64,000 bases of DNA from an uncultured Lachnospiraceae bacterium (lineage in GTDB: Bacteria > Bacillota > Clostridia > Lachnospirales > Lachnospiraceae). Below the pieces are notes generated by a model that saw only the letters and a list, made by a program, of their open reading frames with translations, made no database searches and was not told the DNA's origin. Of the stretch, positions 1 to 8,284 are shown piece by piece (the first letter of the stretch is position 1; each line of letters begins with the position of its first letter). Location: positions 4,724 through 68,723 of the forward strand of contig CAJTRL010000015.1 of NCBI GenBank assembly GCA_910578715.1, given 5' to 3'. Position numbers and translations under genes: made by a program.

Positions 1-212
1 GTCAGTCCGCCGGAACCCGTAATAACAGGATAAAGGGAGATATTTCCAAGTTTTGTATATGCACTTTGCAGCAAATCAGCCAGCGTTTCCCTGATGTTGG
101 CAAAATGTCGTTTGTAATCAGAAAAAAGAATCTGATGTTTTTCGTTAAGAATCGCTATCTTGACGGTTGTAGAGCCGATATCAATACCGAGCGTATACTG
201 CATCTGATTCAA
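1..212 (-). CDS. BadF/BadG/BcrA/BcrD-type ATPase, N-terminal part (dehydratase activase family)
   Basis: Only the first 70 or so residues are in the window; the gene runs off the left edge. The N-terminus reads through GIDIGSTTVKIAI, the phosphate-1 loop of the ASKHA (actin/hexokinase/Hsp70) fold, as in the BadF/BadG/BcrA/BcrD ATPases that activate 2-hydroxyacyl-CoA dehydratases. The family includes both short activators and very long fused proteins; the visible part cannot tell which this is. A TTG start at 212 has an AAGGAG ribosome site 10 nt upstream; the in-frame ATG at 203 is about 19 nt away, so TTG is preferred. A good promoter on the same strand lies at 271-299. Family assignment is fairly safe; substrate is unknown. 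Confidence 0.75.
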   Translation of the reverse strand, partial: MNQMQYTLGIDIGSTTVKIAILNEKHQILFSDYKRHFANIRETLADLLQSAYTKLGNISLYPVITGSGGL

Positions 213-270
213 TTTGCAATCACTCCTTTAAAGTTCTTTCTTAATTAAATGTATTTCGACACGCTAAGTC

Positions 271-299
271 ATTATACGACAGTCATTTTGAAAAAGCAA
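271..299 (-). promoter_or_regulatory. Predicted sigma-A promoter for the leftward ATPase gene
   Basis: On the minus strand TTGCTT (294-299) is followed by a 17-nt spacer and a perfect TATAAT (271-276). It is positioned to transcribe the leftward gene starting at 212. Confidence 0.65.
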
Positions 300-382
300 T
301 CAGCTATTTTTTGGAATTTATGAAGATTTTCAAAGAGAAATATAAAATTTTTATGACTTTTTTGTATTTCGCGTATGCGCCG

Positions 383-411
383 TTTACTTTTAAAAAAAGG
401 AATGCTAAAAT
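383..411 (+). promoter_or_regulatory. Predicted sigma-A promoter for the rhomboid-like gene
   Basis: TTTACT (383-388), 17-nt spacer, TAAAAT (406-411). It is the best match in the divergent 270-nt gap and lies about 70 nt before the start codon at 484, so it probably drives 484 and the two genes behind it. Confidence 0.55.
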
Positions 412-483
412 ATATTCAACTTTTTATAACAAAATGTCCGGATTGGAAAATCAGATTATAGAAAAGAAAGGCGTGGTTTTGAA

Positions 484-1359
484 ATGAGCCAGTTTGAGAA
501 AAAGTTCGGGAAATATGCCATCAGGAATCTGTCGGTTGTTCTTGTCTGCTGTTATGCGATAGGATATGTTTTACAGTTTATCGTTCCCTGGATAGCGATT
601 TATTTGTCGTTAGACCCTTATGCGATTCTGCATGGACAGGTATGGCGGCTTGTGACGTGGATTCTGATACCGCCGGATGATTTTAACATTTTCTTAACAC
701 TGCTGATGTTGTATTTTTATTGCTCCATCGGAACGACGTTAGAGCGGACATGGGGAACCTACCGTTATAATGTCTATATTTTCAGCGGTATGTTATATAC
801 GGTTATCGGAAGTTTTCTGATGATGGGCTGTTCCTATCTTTTTATGAAAGAGGAGATGATTTCCACAGGAGGCGCGGAGCTGTTTTTCAGGGCCGGCTCC
901 CTGTATTTCAGCACCTTTTATATCAACATGTCCATTTTCCTTGCTTTTGCGGCTACGTTCCCGGATGTGTCGGTACTGTTGATGTTTATTATCCCGATTA
1001 AGGTAAAATGGCTTGGCGTTATTTACGCGGTGATGCTGCTGTTTTCCTTTTTACAGGGAGGCTTTTTTGCCAAGTTTGTCATACTTTCATCTTTGTTTAA
1101 TTTTATCGTTTTCTTCTTTACGTCACGGAACATGATGCACCTAAATCCGAAGCAGATACACAGACGCCAGGAGTTCAAACGGGATATCCGCCGGAATACG
1201 AACGGCATCACGAAGCATAAATGCGCTATCTGCGGCCGGACGGAAGTGGACAGCCCGGAGATGCAGTTCCGGTTCTGCTCCAAATGCGACGGCAATTACG
1301 AATACTGCGAAGAGCATCTGTATACCCACACTCACATTAAGAGCAAGGGGAATTTCTGA
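484..1359 (+). CDS. Rhomboid-like multi-pass membrane protein with C-terminal zinc ribbon
   Basis: A 291-residue membrane protein with about six hydrophobic segments between residues 15 and 215 and a cytosolic tail. The segment GQVWRLVTWILIPP near residue 50 and the overall layout resemble rhomboid/Derlin-like folds. No GxSG serine motif or paired catalytic histidine is visible, so a protease role is not supported; it looks like a pseudo-rhomboid. The last 48 residues carry two CxxC pairs (C247/C250 and C265/C268) followed by YCEEH, typical of a zinc ribbon. The start at 484 follows AGAAAGGCGTGGTTTT, a form of the recurring pre-start motif of this window. It lies 21 nt before the sigma-like gene, suggesting one transcript. 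Confidence 0.6.
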   Translation: MSQFEKKFGKYAIRNLSVVLVCCYAIGYVLQFIVPWIAIYLSLDPYAILHGQVWRLVTWILIPPDDFNIFLTLLMLYFYCSIGTTLERTWGTYRYNVYIFSGMLYTVIGSFLMMGCSYLFMKEEMISTGGAELFFRAGSLYFSTFYINMSIFLAFAATFPDVSVLLMFIIPIKVKWLGVIYAVMLLFSFLQGGFFAKFVILSSLFNFIVFFFTSRNMMHLNPKQIHRRQEFKRDIRRNTNGITKHKCAICGRTEVDSPEMQFRFCSKCDGNYEYCEEHLYTHTHIKSKGNF

Positions 1360-1380
1360 CAGAAAGGCACGGTCGTTTTT

Positions 1381-2124
1381 ATGAATCAGGAAACTTTATT
1401 CACACAAAAACTGGAACAGCTGGCGCAGACGGCGAAGGAACAGGGGAACTGTGTTTCGGAAGAACAGCTCCGGGAGGCTTTTGCGGAACTGTCTCTGGGC
1501 GAAGAGCAGCTCGAAATGGTGCGGGCCTATCTGAAACAGCGCAATATCGGCATCGGTGAGCCGGCTTCCCCTGAGGATTATCTGAGCGGACAGGAAATCG
1601 ATTATCTCGATGACTATTTAAGACAGCTGGCGGAACTGCCGGAAACTTCGGACGGAGAAAAGGAAGCGGTTACGCTTTCCGCAATGGCGGGCGATATGGA
1701 TGCCCAGAACCGGCTGATTCAGATTTTTCTGCCTCAGGTTGTGGAAATTTCCAGACTGTACGCGGGACAGGGTGTTTTTCTGGAAGACCTGATAGGAGAA
1801 GGGAATGTGGCGCTTGCGATGGGCGTTACGATGTTGAGCGCTTTTGAGCACGCCGCGGAAGCCCATGGAATGCTCGGCCGGACGATTATGAACGCGATGG
1901 AGGAATTGATTGCGGAAAACGCGGAAGAAGAGAAGAAGAGCCGTAAAATGGCGGAACGGATTAATAAAGTGGCGGATAAAGCAAATGAGCTTGCCGAAGA
2001 GCTGCACCGTAAGGTCACGATAGAAGAGCTGATGAACGAAACGGGCATGAGCCGGAAGTCCATAACGGATGCCGTGCGCATGAGCGGCAACAAAATCGAG
2101 GCGATTCTGGCAGAAAACAGATGA
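1381..2124 (+). CDS. Sigma-70-like protein lacking region 4
   Basis: A 247-residue protein with sigma-factor features in order. Residues 1-60 are acidic and resemble region 1.1; around residue 106 NRLIQIFLPQVVEISRLYAG is followed by LEDLIGEGNVAL, as in sigma region 2.1-2.2; residues 210-240 (VTIEELMNETGMSRKSITDA) resemble region 3. The chain stops there: no region 4 for -35 recognition follows, and the aromatic, basic part of region 2.3-2.4 is weak. It could be a degenerate sigma factor, an anti-sigma-like decoy or a regulator that binds core RNA polymerase. The start follows AGAAAGGCACGGTCGTTTTT. Neighbours give no target. Family resemblance is likely; function is unknown. Confidence 0.55.
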   Translation: MNQETLFTQKLEQLAQTAKEQGNCVSEEQLREAFAELSLGEEQLEMVRAYLKQRNIGIGEPASPEDYLSGQEIDYLDDYLRQLAELPETSDGEKEAVTLSAMAGDMDAQNRLIQIFLPQVVEISRLYAGQGVFLEDLIGEGNVALAMGVTMLSAFEHAAEAHGMLGRTIMNAMEELIAENAEEEKKSRKMAERINKVADKANELAEELHRKVTIEELMNETGMSRKSITDAVRMSGNKIEAILAENR

Positions 2125-2214
2125 GACCACCGCGGAAGATACGGCCCGAAAGCGAAATACATAACCGTTGGCAAAGCGACAGGGCCTGAAACAGGAAGGA
2201 ATACGGAAAGACGG

Positions 2215-2667
2215 ATGGAGAATCAGGACAGAGAACAGCAGAATATGGATTATCAGGACAATGATTTTAAATACTATATGCAGGACACGGGCCGCCTTTA
2301 TTTTGGCGCACGGTACAGCTATGCGGAACTGCTGGGGCACGAAATGGTTCCTTTTAAATTTAAAAGCATTATCGAGCATTATATCATGAAAGACACAGAG
2401 CCCGAAACGACGCTGGAAAGCCAGTTTTATTATATGACGCCGGAAATGTTTTCTTACAGAACCTATATGCAGTTAAAAACAAAAGTCAAAGTCTGCCTTC
2501 TCGTCGAAAAAAAGTCTTTTTCCGGCAAATCACGGATGGTCTACCGGAATCGGGTGTTTCCCCTGGATGAATTTGTCAGGATGAATCTGGCGCAGAAAAA
2601 GAAACACGGCGTCAAGATTCAGGAAATTGTTCTTTCCAAGCTGGCAATGATGGCGTTCAGCGTATGA
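2215..2667 (+). CDS. Conserved-looking protein of unknown function
   Basis: A 150-residue soluble protein that I do not recognise. It has no signal peptide and no long hydrophobic segment. The N-terminal 20 residues are rich in D, N and Q; the middle is aromatic (FKYYMQDTGRLYFGARYSYAELL) and the C-terminal half is basic. An alternative ATG lies at 2245. It follows the sigma-like gene by about 90 nt on the same strand and may share its transcript. Codon use looks like the neighbours, so it is probably a real gene. Nothing in the sequence supports a specific function. Confidence 0.55.
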   Translation: MENQDREQQNMDYQDNDFKYYMQDTGRLYFGARYSYAELLGHEMVPFKFKSIIEHYIMKDTEPETTLESQFYYMTPEMFSYRTYMQLKTKVKVCLLVEKKSFSGKSRMVYRNRVFPLDEFVRMNLAQKKKHGVKIQEIVLSKLAMMAFSV

Positions 2668-2990
2668 TATGGGGCTGATATTTTCCGTGCCGGACGGTTC
2701 CCGGAAATTTTACGCGATAACAAATTCTATCTGCGCGATAAATAACAATTTATCCAACGCATAATCTTCTTGCTTTTGACAAATTTTTCTGCTAAACTGA
2801 CATTGCTAAACAAAATTTGGTAAAATTCCCCTTTTACACTGAACAGGTAGAAACAGCAGAATTATGTTTTTGCCTGTTCTTTTATTCATTTCGGGCGCCT
2901 TTTTACCAGAAAATCATTGAAAACAATGGATATTCAATGTTAGAATAGATTGAAAAATAAGGGGCTTGCTGTGAGAAAGGCATGGTTACT
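2668..2990 (+). promoter_or_regulatory. Intergenic region with promoter for the glycosyltransferase gene
   Basis: This 323-nt gap holds no convincing gene. GAACAGG (2843-2849) can pair with CCTGTTC followed by TTTT (about 2873-2883), a possible long-loop terminator for the upstream gene. The best promoter is TTGAAA (2917-2922), 18-nt spacer, TAGAAT (2941-2946). The gap ends with AGAAAGGCATGGTTACT directly against the start codon at 2991. Confidence 0.5.
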
Positions 2991-4139
2991 ATGAAAAGAT
3001 GTAATATTTGTGTGATTCCGGCATATCCGCTGGAAAATGTACAGCTTCTCAAAGACCGGATTGTTATTCCGTATGTGTGTTATAAGCATTTTGGGAGCAG
3101 CATGACAATTGTAACACAGAAAAACGGGGAATATCCTTATCTGGATTATTTTCAAGGGATTTCCCTTGTCTTTTTGCCCTGTTCGGAGAAATCGCATATG
3201 CAGGCGGCGGAGCAGTATGTAGAACAGAATTACGCGGATATCGATATGCTCTTTTTGTTTGGAGCCAGGCTGGAATATATAGAAATCGCGCGGATTTATA
3301 AATCATTAAATCCGGCGGGCATTATTTATTTAAAGCTGGACGCAAATGCCGGATGGATGAATGCGCTCCCGCTGGAAGATGAAACATACGCGGATTTTTT
3401 GTATGGAGCCGATATCGTAAGCTGTGAATCCCGCAGGCTGCAGTCGTTTCTCATCAAAAAGTGGAAGAGACGTATCGAATACGTCCCGAACGGCGTTTAT
3501 TATCCTTTTTATCCGTCTATGTGCATGTGCAGATATGAAGAAAAAGAAAACCTGATTCTGACGGTTGGCAGAATCGGCAGCGCACAGAAAAATTCTCATG
3601 TGCTCCTGTATGCTTATGCCATGGCCTTTCCTTTTTTCAAGGAAAATTGGAAGCTCGTCATGGTGGGGAGCATAACGCCGGAATTTCAGGAACTGTACGA
3701 TGCTTTCTGTAAAGAATTTCCGGAAATTTCAGCGCATATTCGGCTGACTGGACAGATTAACGATAGAGAGCGGCTATGCTCTTATTATAGAAAGGCAAAA
3801 ATCTTTGCACTGACATCGCAGATGGAAGGGGGATGTCCCAATGTATTTGTGGAAGCGGCCGGGCACGGGTGTACGGTTATTACGACCAATATCGACGCGG
3901 CGCCAGACATGACGGACAACGGAAGACTTGGCAGAATCGTGGATGATTTCAAAGATATTCCAACGTATGCCAGAGCGCTTTCGGGTCTCTGCGAGGACAA
4001 GGCGTATCTTGAGCGGAACTTTTATGATATGCGTACCTACATTGAAGAATATTTTAACGATGACCATATAGCGGAGCGGCTGCATATCCTGTTTGAACTG
4101 TCGGGCAGCGGCCAGAATGGGGGCAGGGTTGAAACTTAA
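2991..4139 (+). CDS. GT4-family glycosyltransferase
   Basis: A 382-residue group-1 (GT-B fold) glycosyltransferase, expected to transfer a sugar from a nucleotide-sugar to an acceptor in the cytosol. The C-terminal half shows the family signature: LTVGRIGSAQKNSHVLL near residue 185 (donor-domain start), then ALTSQMEGGCPNVFVEAAGHG near residue 275, the acidic motif that contacts the donor sugar. The N-terminal half, the acceptor domain, is less conserved. An in-frame ATG inside the motif at 2982 would add MVT, but 2991 is preferred because the AAAGG ribosome site then has normal spacing. The next gene overlaps its 3' end, suggesting translational coupling. Sugar and acceptor are unknown. Confidence 0.8.
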   Translation: MKRCNICVIPAYPLENVQLLKDRIVIPYVCYKHFGSSMTIVTQKNGEYPYLDYFQGISLVFLPCSEKSHMQAAEQYVEQNYADIDMLFLFGARLEYIEIARIYKSLNPAGIIYLKLDANAGWMNALPLEDETYADFLYGADIVSCESRRLQSFLIKKWKRRIEYVPNGVYYPFYPSMCMCRYEEKENLILTVGRIGSAQKNSHVLLYAYAMAFPFFKENWKLVMVGSITPEFQELYDAFCKEFPEISAHIRLTGQINDRERLCSYYRKAKIFALTSQMEGGCPNVFVEAAGHGCTVITTNIDAAPDMTDNGRLGRIVDDFKDIPTYARALSGLCEDKAYLERNFYDMRTYIEEYFNDDHIAERLHILFELSGSGQNGGRVET

Positions 4140-5109
4140 GATTGAAAAAGAAAAAATACTGCTTGAGGATGAAAACGGCATTTCCTATGTGCTCATGCAG
4201 AAACCGGAAATCGAAGATTATCATAATTTGTCAAAAAGACCGCTTGTTGTGAATTATCATAAAGAAGAAGAAACGATTTGGACACGTTTTGGCCGTCTGT
4301 TGTCCGGTTTATGGGAGACTTGCGGGAAATCCGGATATTTTGCCTGTTATGCTATTCTTTTTGCGGAATTATATCCTATTTTCACCGACAATAGCCAGAT
4401 GAAAAATATCATATGTTACGGAATGGATGAGGCGGATGGAGCCACCGCAATTTTTCATAATTTTGCTGATTTTACACAGGAGGGGAGTTCTTTTATCGCT
4501 TTGCCCGCAACTTCTTTTGTTTTTTCGGCGGTGTTAAATAAGTCCTGTCAGGCAGCGGTTGTTTGTCTGGACGCAGTTCTGGAACTGCGGACGGTATGCG
4601 ATGCGGTTTCCAAAATCAAAAAAGGCGGACGGCTTTTCTTATACACGAAAAACGGGGAGATTCCGGCGGTCTTTTCAGCGCTGCCCGGTCTTACGGAAAA
4701 AAGAGCCCTGGGTTCCTGGGCGGTCTGGTCTATTCCGATAGGGGAGGAGATTATGGCTTTCGCGCGGGAAAACGATGCGGACGCCGCCGTTGTGCCCCAA
4801 GTCAGCCGTCTGTACAGCGCTTTTGAAGAATTGGAAAACCTTATGGAGGCGGCGGAACAATGTGTGCAAATACCGCCCCAAGCCTATCTGCGCGCGGTAG
4901 AATTGTTGTGGGAGATGGAAGAGATTCTATTTTGTTTGTACAATATTCTTGATAATCCGGAACTTCCGGTACTTGCCAATGCGTTGCGGGAAGCGGCGAT
5001 GGATTGTTATATCGGCAGTTTCCATCGAGATGAAATCAGGGATTATTTTGACAGGATGAGGCAGGAAAACGCAATTTTTGCGGAAGCAGTACGGGCGGAA
5101 TTTGGATGA
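4117..5109 (+). CDS. Unknown protein coupled to the glycosyltransferase
   Basis: A protein of about 330 residues with no family I recognise. Residues around 100-190 alternate hydrophobic strands and helices (MKNIICYGMDEADG, later AAVVCLDAVLEL and GGRLFLYTK), suggesting a Rossmann-like core. The C-terminal third is helical and acidic. No signal peptide or membrane segment is present. The start is uncertain: ATG 4117, TTG 4129 (after a G-rich stretch) and TTG 4093 are all in frame and overlap the end of the glycosyltransferase. The overlap argues that the two proteins are co-translated and may work on the same surface or intracellular glycan, which is inference only. Confidence 0.6.
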   Translation: MGAGLKLKIEKEKILLEDENGISYVLMQKPEIEDYHNLSKRPLVVNYHKEEETIWTRFGRLLSGLWETCGKSGYFACYAILFAELYPIFTDNSQMKNIICYGMDEADGATAIFHNFADFTQEGSSFIALPATSFVFSAVLNKSCQAAVVCLDAVLELRTVCDAVSKIKKGGRLFLYTKNGEIPAVFSALPGLTEKRALGSWAVWSIPIGEEIMAFARENDADAAVVPQVSRLYSAFEELENLMEAAEQCVQIPPQAYLRAVELLWEMEEILFCLYNILDNPELPVLANALREAAMDCYIGSFHRDEIRDYFDRMRQENAIFAEAVRAEFG

Positions 5110-5124
5110 TTCCGGGCATATCGC

Positions 5125-5261
5125 TTTACTAATTTTCAGAATCGGTGATATAATGTTAAAGGTACTTTGTTTTGCAAAGTACTTTTAACTTGAAGAATGT
5201 TTGAAAAACGGCATTCTTCGGTGCATTGGATATTGGAAGAGAAAGGCATGGTTATTAGAAA
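5125..5261 (+). promoter_or_regulatory. Promoter and two-hairpin leader of the M16C peptidase gene
   Basis: TTTACT (5125-5130), 18-nt spacer, TATAAT (5149-5154) place the transcript start near 5160. Stem 1: GTTAAAGGTACTTTG (5155-5169) with CAAAGTACTTTTAAC (5175-5189), 15 bp with one G-T pair and a 5-nt loop. Stem 2: GAAGAATG (5192-5199) with CATTCTTC (5212-5219). The leader ends with AGAAAGGCATGGTTATT five bases before the start codon. Neither stem has a terminator-like T run at its end. Confidence 0.55.
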
Positions 5262-8177
5262 ATGGAACAATTACAGGCTTATACGATTTTGGAGAAAAAA
5301 GAAATAAAGGAATTAAATTCCACTGGTTATTTAATGAAACACAATAAAACGGGCGCGAAAATTGTACTGATGGAGAATGACGATAACAATAAAGTGTTCT
5401 GCATTGGATTCCGTACGCCGCCCAAAGACAGCACGGGAGTTGCGCATATCATCGAGCACAGCGTGCTCTGCGGTTCGGATAAATTTCCGGTGAAGGACCC
5501 GTTCATCGAACTGGCTAAAGGTTCTCTGAATACGTTTTTGAATGCGATGACGTTCCCGGATAAGACGATTTATCCGGTGGCGAGTTGTAACGATAAGGAT
5601 TTTCAGAATTTGATGGATGTTTATATGGACGCCGTCTTTCATCCGCATATTTATCATGAGGAAAAAATTTTCCGTCAGGAGGGCTGGCACTATGAGATGG
5701 AAAGCATGGAGGATGAGCTGACCATCAACGGCGTTGTCTATAATGAGATGAAGGGCGCTTTTTCTTCCCCGGACGATGTGCTGGAGCGGGAAATTATGAA
5801 TTCCTTATATCCCCATACCTCCTATGCGGTGGAATCGGGCGGCGACCCGGATGTGATACCGGAACTGACTTATGAGGATTTTCTGGCATTTCACAGCAGA
5901 TATTATCATCCCTCCAACAGCTATATTTACCTGTACGGAGATATGGATATGGCGGAAAAACTGCGTTTTCTGGATGAGGAATACCTGTCCGGGTATGAGG
6001 CGCTTTCGGTGGATTCGGCGCTGGCCGGAGAACCGCCGTTTAAGGAGCCTGTCGAGGTTTACAAAGAATATCCGATTACGGAAAGCGAGTCGGAAAAAGA
6101 AAATACTTACCTGTCCTACAACATTTCTTTTGGAAACAATCTGGACAGGGAGCAGTATATCGCTTTCCAGGTAATCGATTATGTGCTCTGCTCCGCTCCG
6201 GGCGCGCCCTTAAAACAGGCGCTTATCGATAAGGGAATCGGCAAGGATGTATACAGCAGTTATGAGAACGGTATTATGCAGCCTTATTTTTCCATCGTGG
6301 CGAAGAATGCCGATAAAGAGCAGCTTCCGGATTTTACCGCGACGATTCGGGAAGAACTGGAAAGAATCGTGGAGCACGGGTTTGACAAAAAGGCATTGCG
6401 CGCCGGACTGAATTTTTATGAGTTCCGGTTCCGGGAAGCGGATTTCGGCTCCTATCCGAAGGGTCTCATGTTCGGGCTGATGATGTTTGACAGCTGGCTC
6501 TATGACGATAACAAACCGTTCGTGCATATTGAGGCCAACGAGACTTACCGGAAACTGAAAGAAGCCATTGAAACGAATTATTATGAAGAGCTGGTGCGGA
6601 AGAACCTTTTGAATAATCAGCATAAGACGATTGTTGTCGTGGAGCCTGTGAAGGGACTGACGGGAAGGAAGGAAAAAGAGCTTGCCGATGCGCTTGCGAA
6701 AAAGAAGGCCGAACTTTCCGACGCGCAGCTTCTGGAAATCGTAGAGCAGACGGAGGCGTTGAAACAGTATCAGGAAGAGCCTGATACAAAGGAAAATCTG
6801 GAAAAAATACCGCTTTTGACAAGAGCCGATATGAAAAAAGAGGCGGAAAATTATGTAAACCAAGAAAGAAAAGTCGGCGATACGGTATTCCTGTACCACG
6901 ATATTTTTACGAATGGAATCGGTTATCTGCGGTTCATGTTCGATTTGCGGACCGTACCGGAAGAACTTTTCCCTTATGTGGGCCTGTTAAAGTCCATTCT
7001 GGGCCTTGTCAGCACGCGAAACTACACTTATGGGGAGCTGTTCAACGAAATCAATATCCGTACGGGTGGCATCAGTCCGGTGGTCAATACTTATACGGAC
7101 GCCAGAGATTTGCAGCGGTATACGGCGACGCTGGAAATCAAGGTAAAAGCGTTGTATGAAAATCTGGAACATGCCTTCCGGCTTGTAAAAGAAATTGTTA
7201 TGGATTCCCGTTTCGATGACGGCAAACGCCTGAAAGAGCTGATTGCGGAACTGAAGTCCCAGAAACAGGCGAATATGATGTCGGCGGGACATGCGCTGGC
7301 GTCCGTCCGCGCGCTGTCTTATCTTTCCAAAACGGCGGCTGTTTCGGATAAAATAAGCGGAGTTCCCTATTACCGGATGCTGGAGGAGCTGGATGCGGAT
7401 TTTGAAGCGAAACAGGCAGAGCTGACGGAAAAGCTGCAACAACTTGCGGTATGCCTTTTCCGGCCGGAAAATCTGATGGTGGATTATACGGCGCAGCGGG
7501 AAGGGCTGGAACATGTGGAAGAGCAGATAGCAGCGTTCCGGGACAGTCTGCATAAAGAACCGGTGGAGGTGCGGCCATATCAGCCGGAAACGGAGCGGAA
7601 GAACGAAGGCTTCATGTCATCTTCCCAGGTACAGTATGTGTGCCGGGCGGGCAATTTCACGGAAAAGGGACTGCCTTACACGGGAGCCTTAAAAGCGCTG
7701 AAAGTGATGATGGGTTACGATTATCTGTGGACACAGGTGCGCGTCAAAGGCGGCGCATACGGGTGTATGTGCAATTTCGGAAAGTCCGGCGAGAGTTATT
7801 TTGTTTCATACAGGGACCCCAATCTGGAAAAGACTATCGACGTCTATGAGAAGGCGGCCGATTATATCAGGCATTTTGAGGCGGACGAGCGGACAATGAC
7901 CCAGTATATCATCGGCGCGGTCAGCGAGCTGGATATGCCGATGACGCCCGCCGCGAAGGGCGCTTATTCGCTGGCAGGGTATATGACCCATTATTCTTAC
8001 GAACAGGTGCAGAAAGAGCGGGACGAACTGCTTGGAGCGGTGCCTGAGACAATCCGGGGGCTTGCCGGTTATATCAGTGCCTTTATGGAAGACGACTGCC
8101 TGTGCGTTGTCGGAAACGAAGAGAAAATCAGAAAACAGAAGGATTTATTCGGGGAAACGGATTATTTATTTCATTAG
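5262..8177 (+). CDS. M16C-family zinc metallopeptidase (insulinase/presequence-protease type)
   Basis: A 971-residue cytosolic peptidase of the inverzincin family, which cuts peptides of moderate size inside a closing chamber. The inverted zinc motif HxxEH is clear: H62, E65 and H66 in AHIIEHSVLCG, with E162 in VVYNEMKG as the expected third ligand. The length and four-part layout match the single-chain M16C group (presequence protease and related bacterial enzymes). The C-terminal half holds the motif WTQVRVKGGAYG near residue 825, which in this group shapes the substrate site. No signal peptide is present. It has its own promoter and a structured leader, so it is probably a separate transcription unit. 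Probable role: turnover of peptides, possibly signal-peptide remnants. Confidence 0.9.
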   Translation: MEQLQAYTILEKKEIKELNSTGYLMKHNKTGAKIVLMENDDNNKVFCIGFRTPPKDSTGVAHIIEHSVLCGSDKFPVKDPFIELAKGSLNTFLNAMTFPDKTIYPVASCNDKDFQNLMDVYMDAVFHPHIYHEEKIFRQEGWHYEMESMEDELTINGVVYNEMKGAFSSPDDVLEREIMNSLYPHTSYAVESGGDPDVIPELTYEDFLAFHSRYYHPSNSYIYLYGDMDMAEKLRFLDEEYLSGYEALSVDSALAGEPPFKEPVEVYKEYPITESESEKENTYLSYNISFGNNLDREQYIAFQVIDYVLCSAPGAPLKQALIDKGIGKDVYSSYENGIMQPYFSIVAKNADKEQLPDFTATIREELERIVEHGFDKKALRAGLNFYEFRFREADFGSYPKGLMFGLMMFDSWLYDDNKPFVHIEANETYRKLKEAIETNYYEELVRKNLLNNQHKTIVVVEPVKGLTGRKEKELADALAKKKAELSDAQLLEIVEQTEALKQYQEEPDTKENLEKIPLLTRADMKKEAENYVNQERKVGDTVFLYHDIFTNGIGYLRFMFDLRTVPEELFPYVGLLKSILGLVSTRNYTYGELFNEINIRTGGISPVVNTYTDARDLQRYTATLEIKVKALYENLEHAFRLVKEIVMDSRFDDGKRLKELIAELKSQKQANMMSAGHALASVRALSYLSKTAAVSDKISGVPYYRMLEELDADFEAKQAELTEKLQQLAVCLFRPENLMVDYTAQREGLEHVEEQIAAFRDSLHKEPVEVRPYQPETERKNEGFMSSSQVQYVCRAGNFTEKGLPYTGALKALKVMMGYDYLWTQVRVKGGAYGCMCNFGKSGESYFVSYRDPNLEKTIDVYEKAADYIRHFEADERTMTQYIIGAVSELDMPMTPAAKGAYSLAGYMTHYSYEQVQKERDELLGAVPETIRGLAGYISAFMEDDCLCVVGNEEKIRKQKDLFGETDYLFH

Positions 8178-8284
8178 AAACAAAGTGAAATTTTGAAAAA
8201 TTTACAGAAAACCCCATAAAAATCCGGGCCCCTGTTCGTATGTATGATAAGAAGCTCACTGCATACAAAGGGAGGATGATGCGT

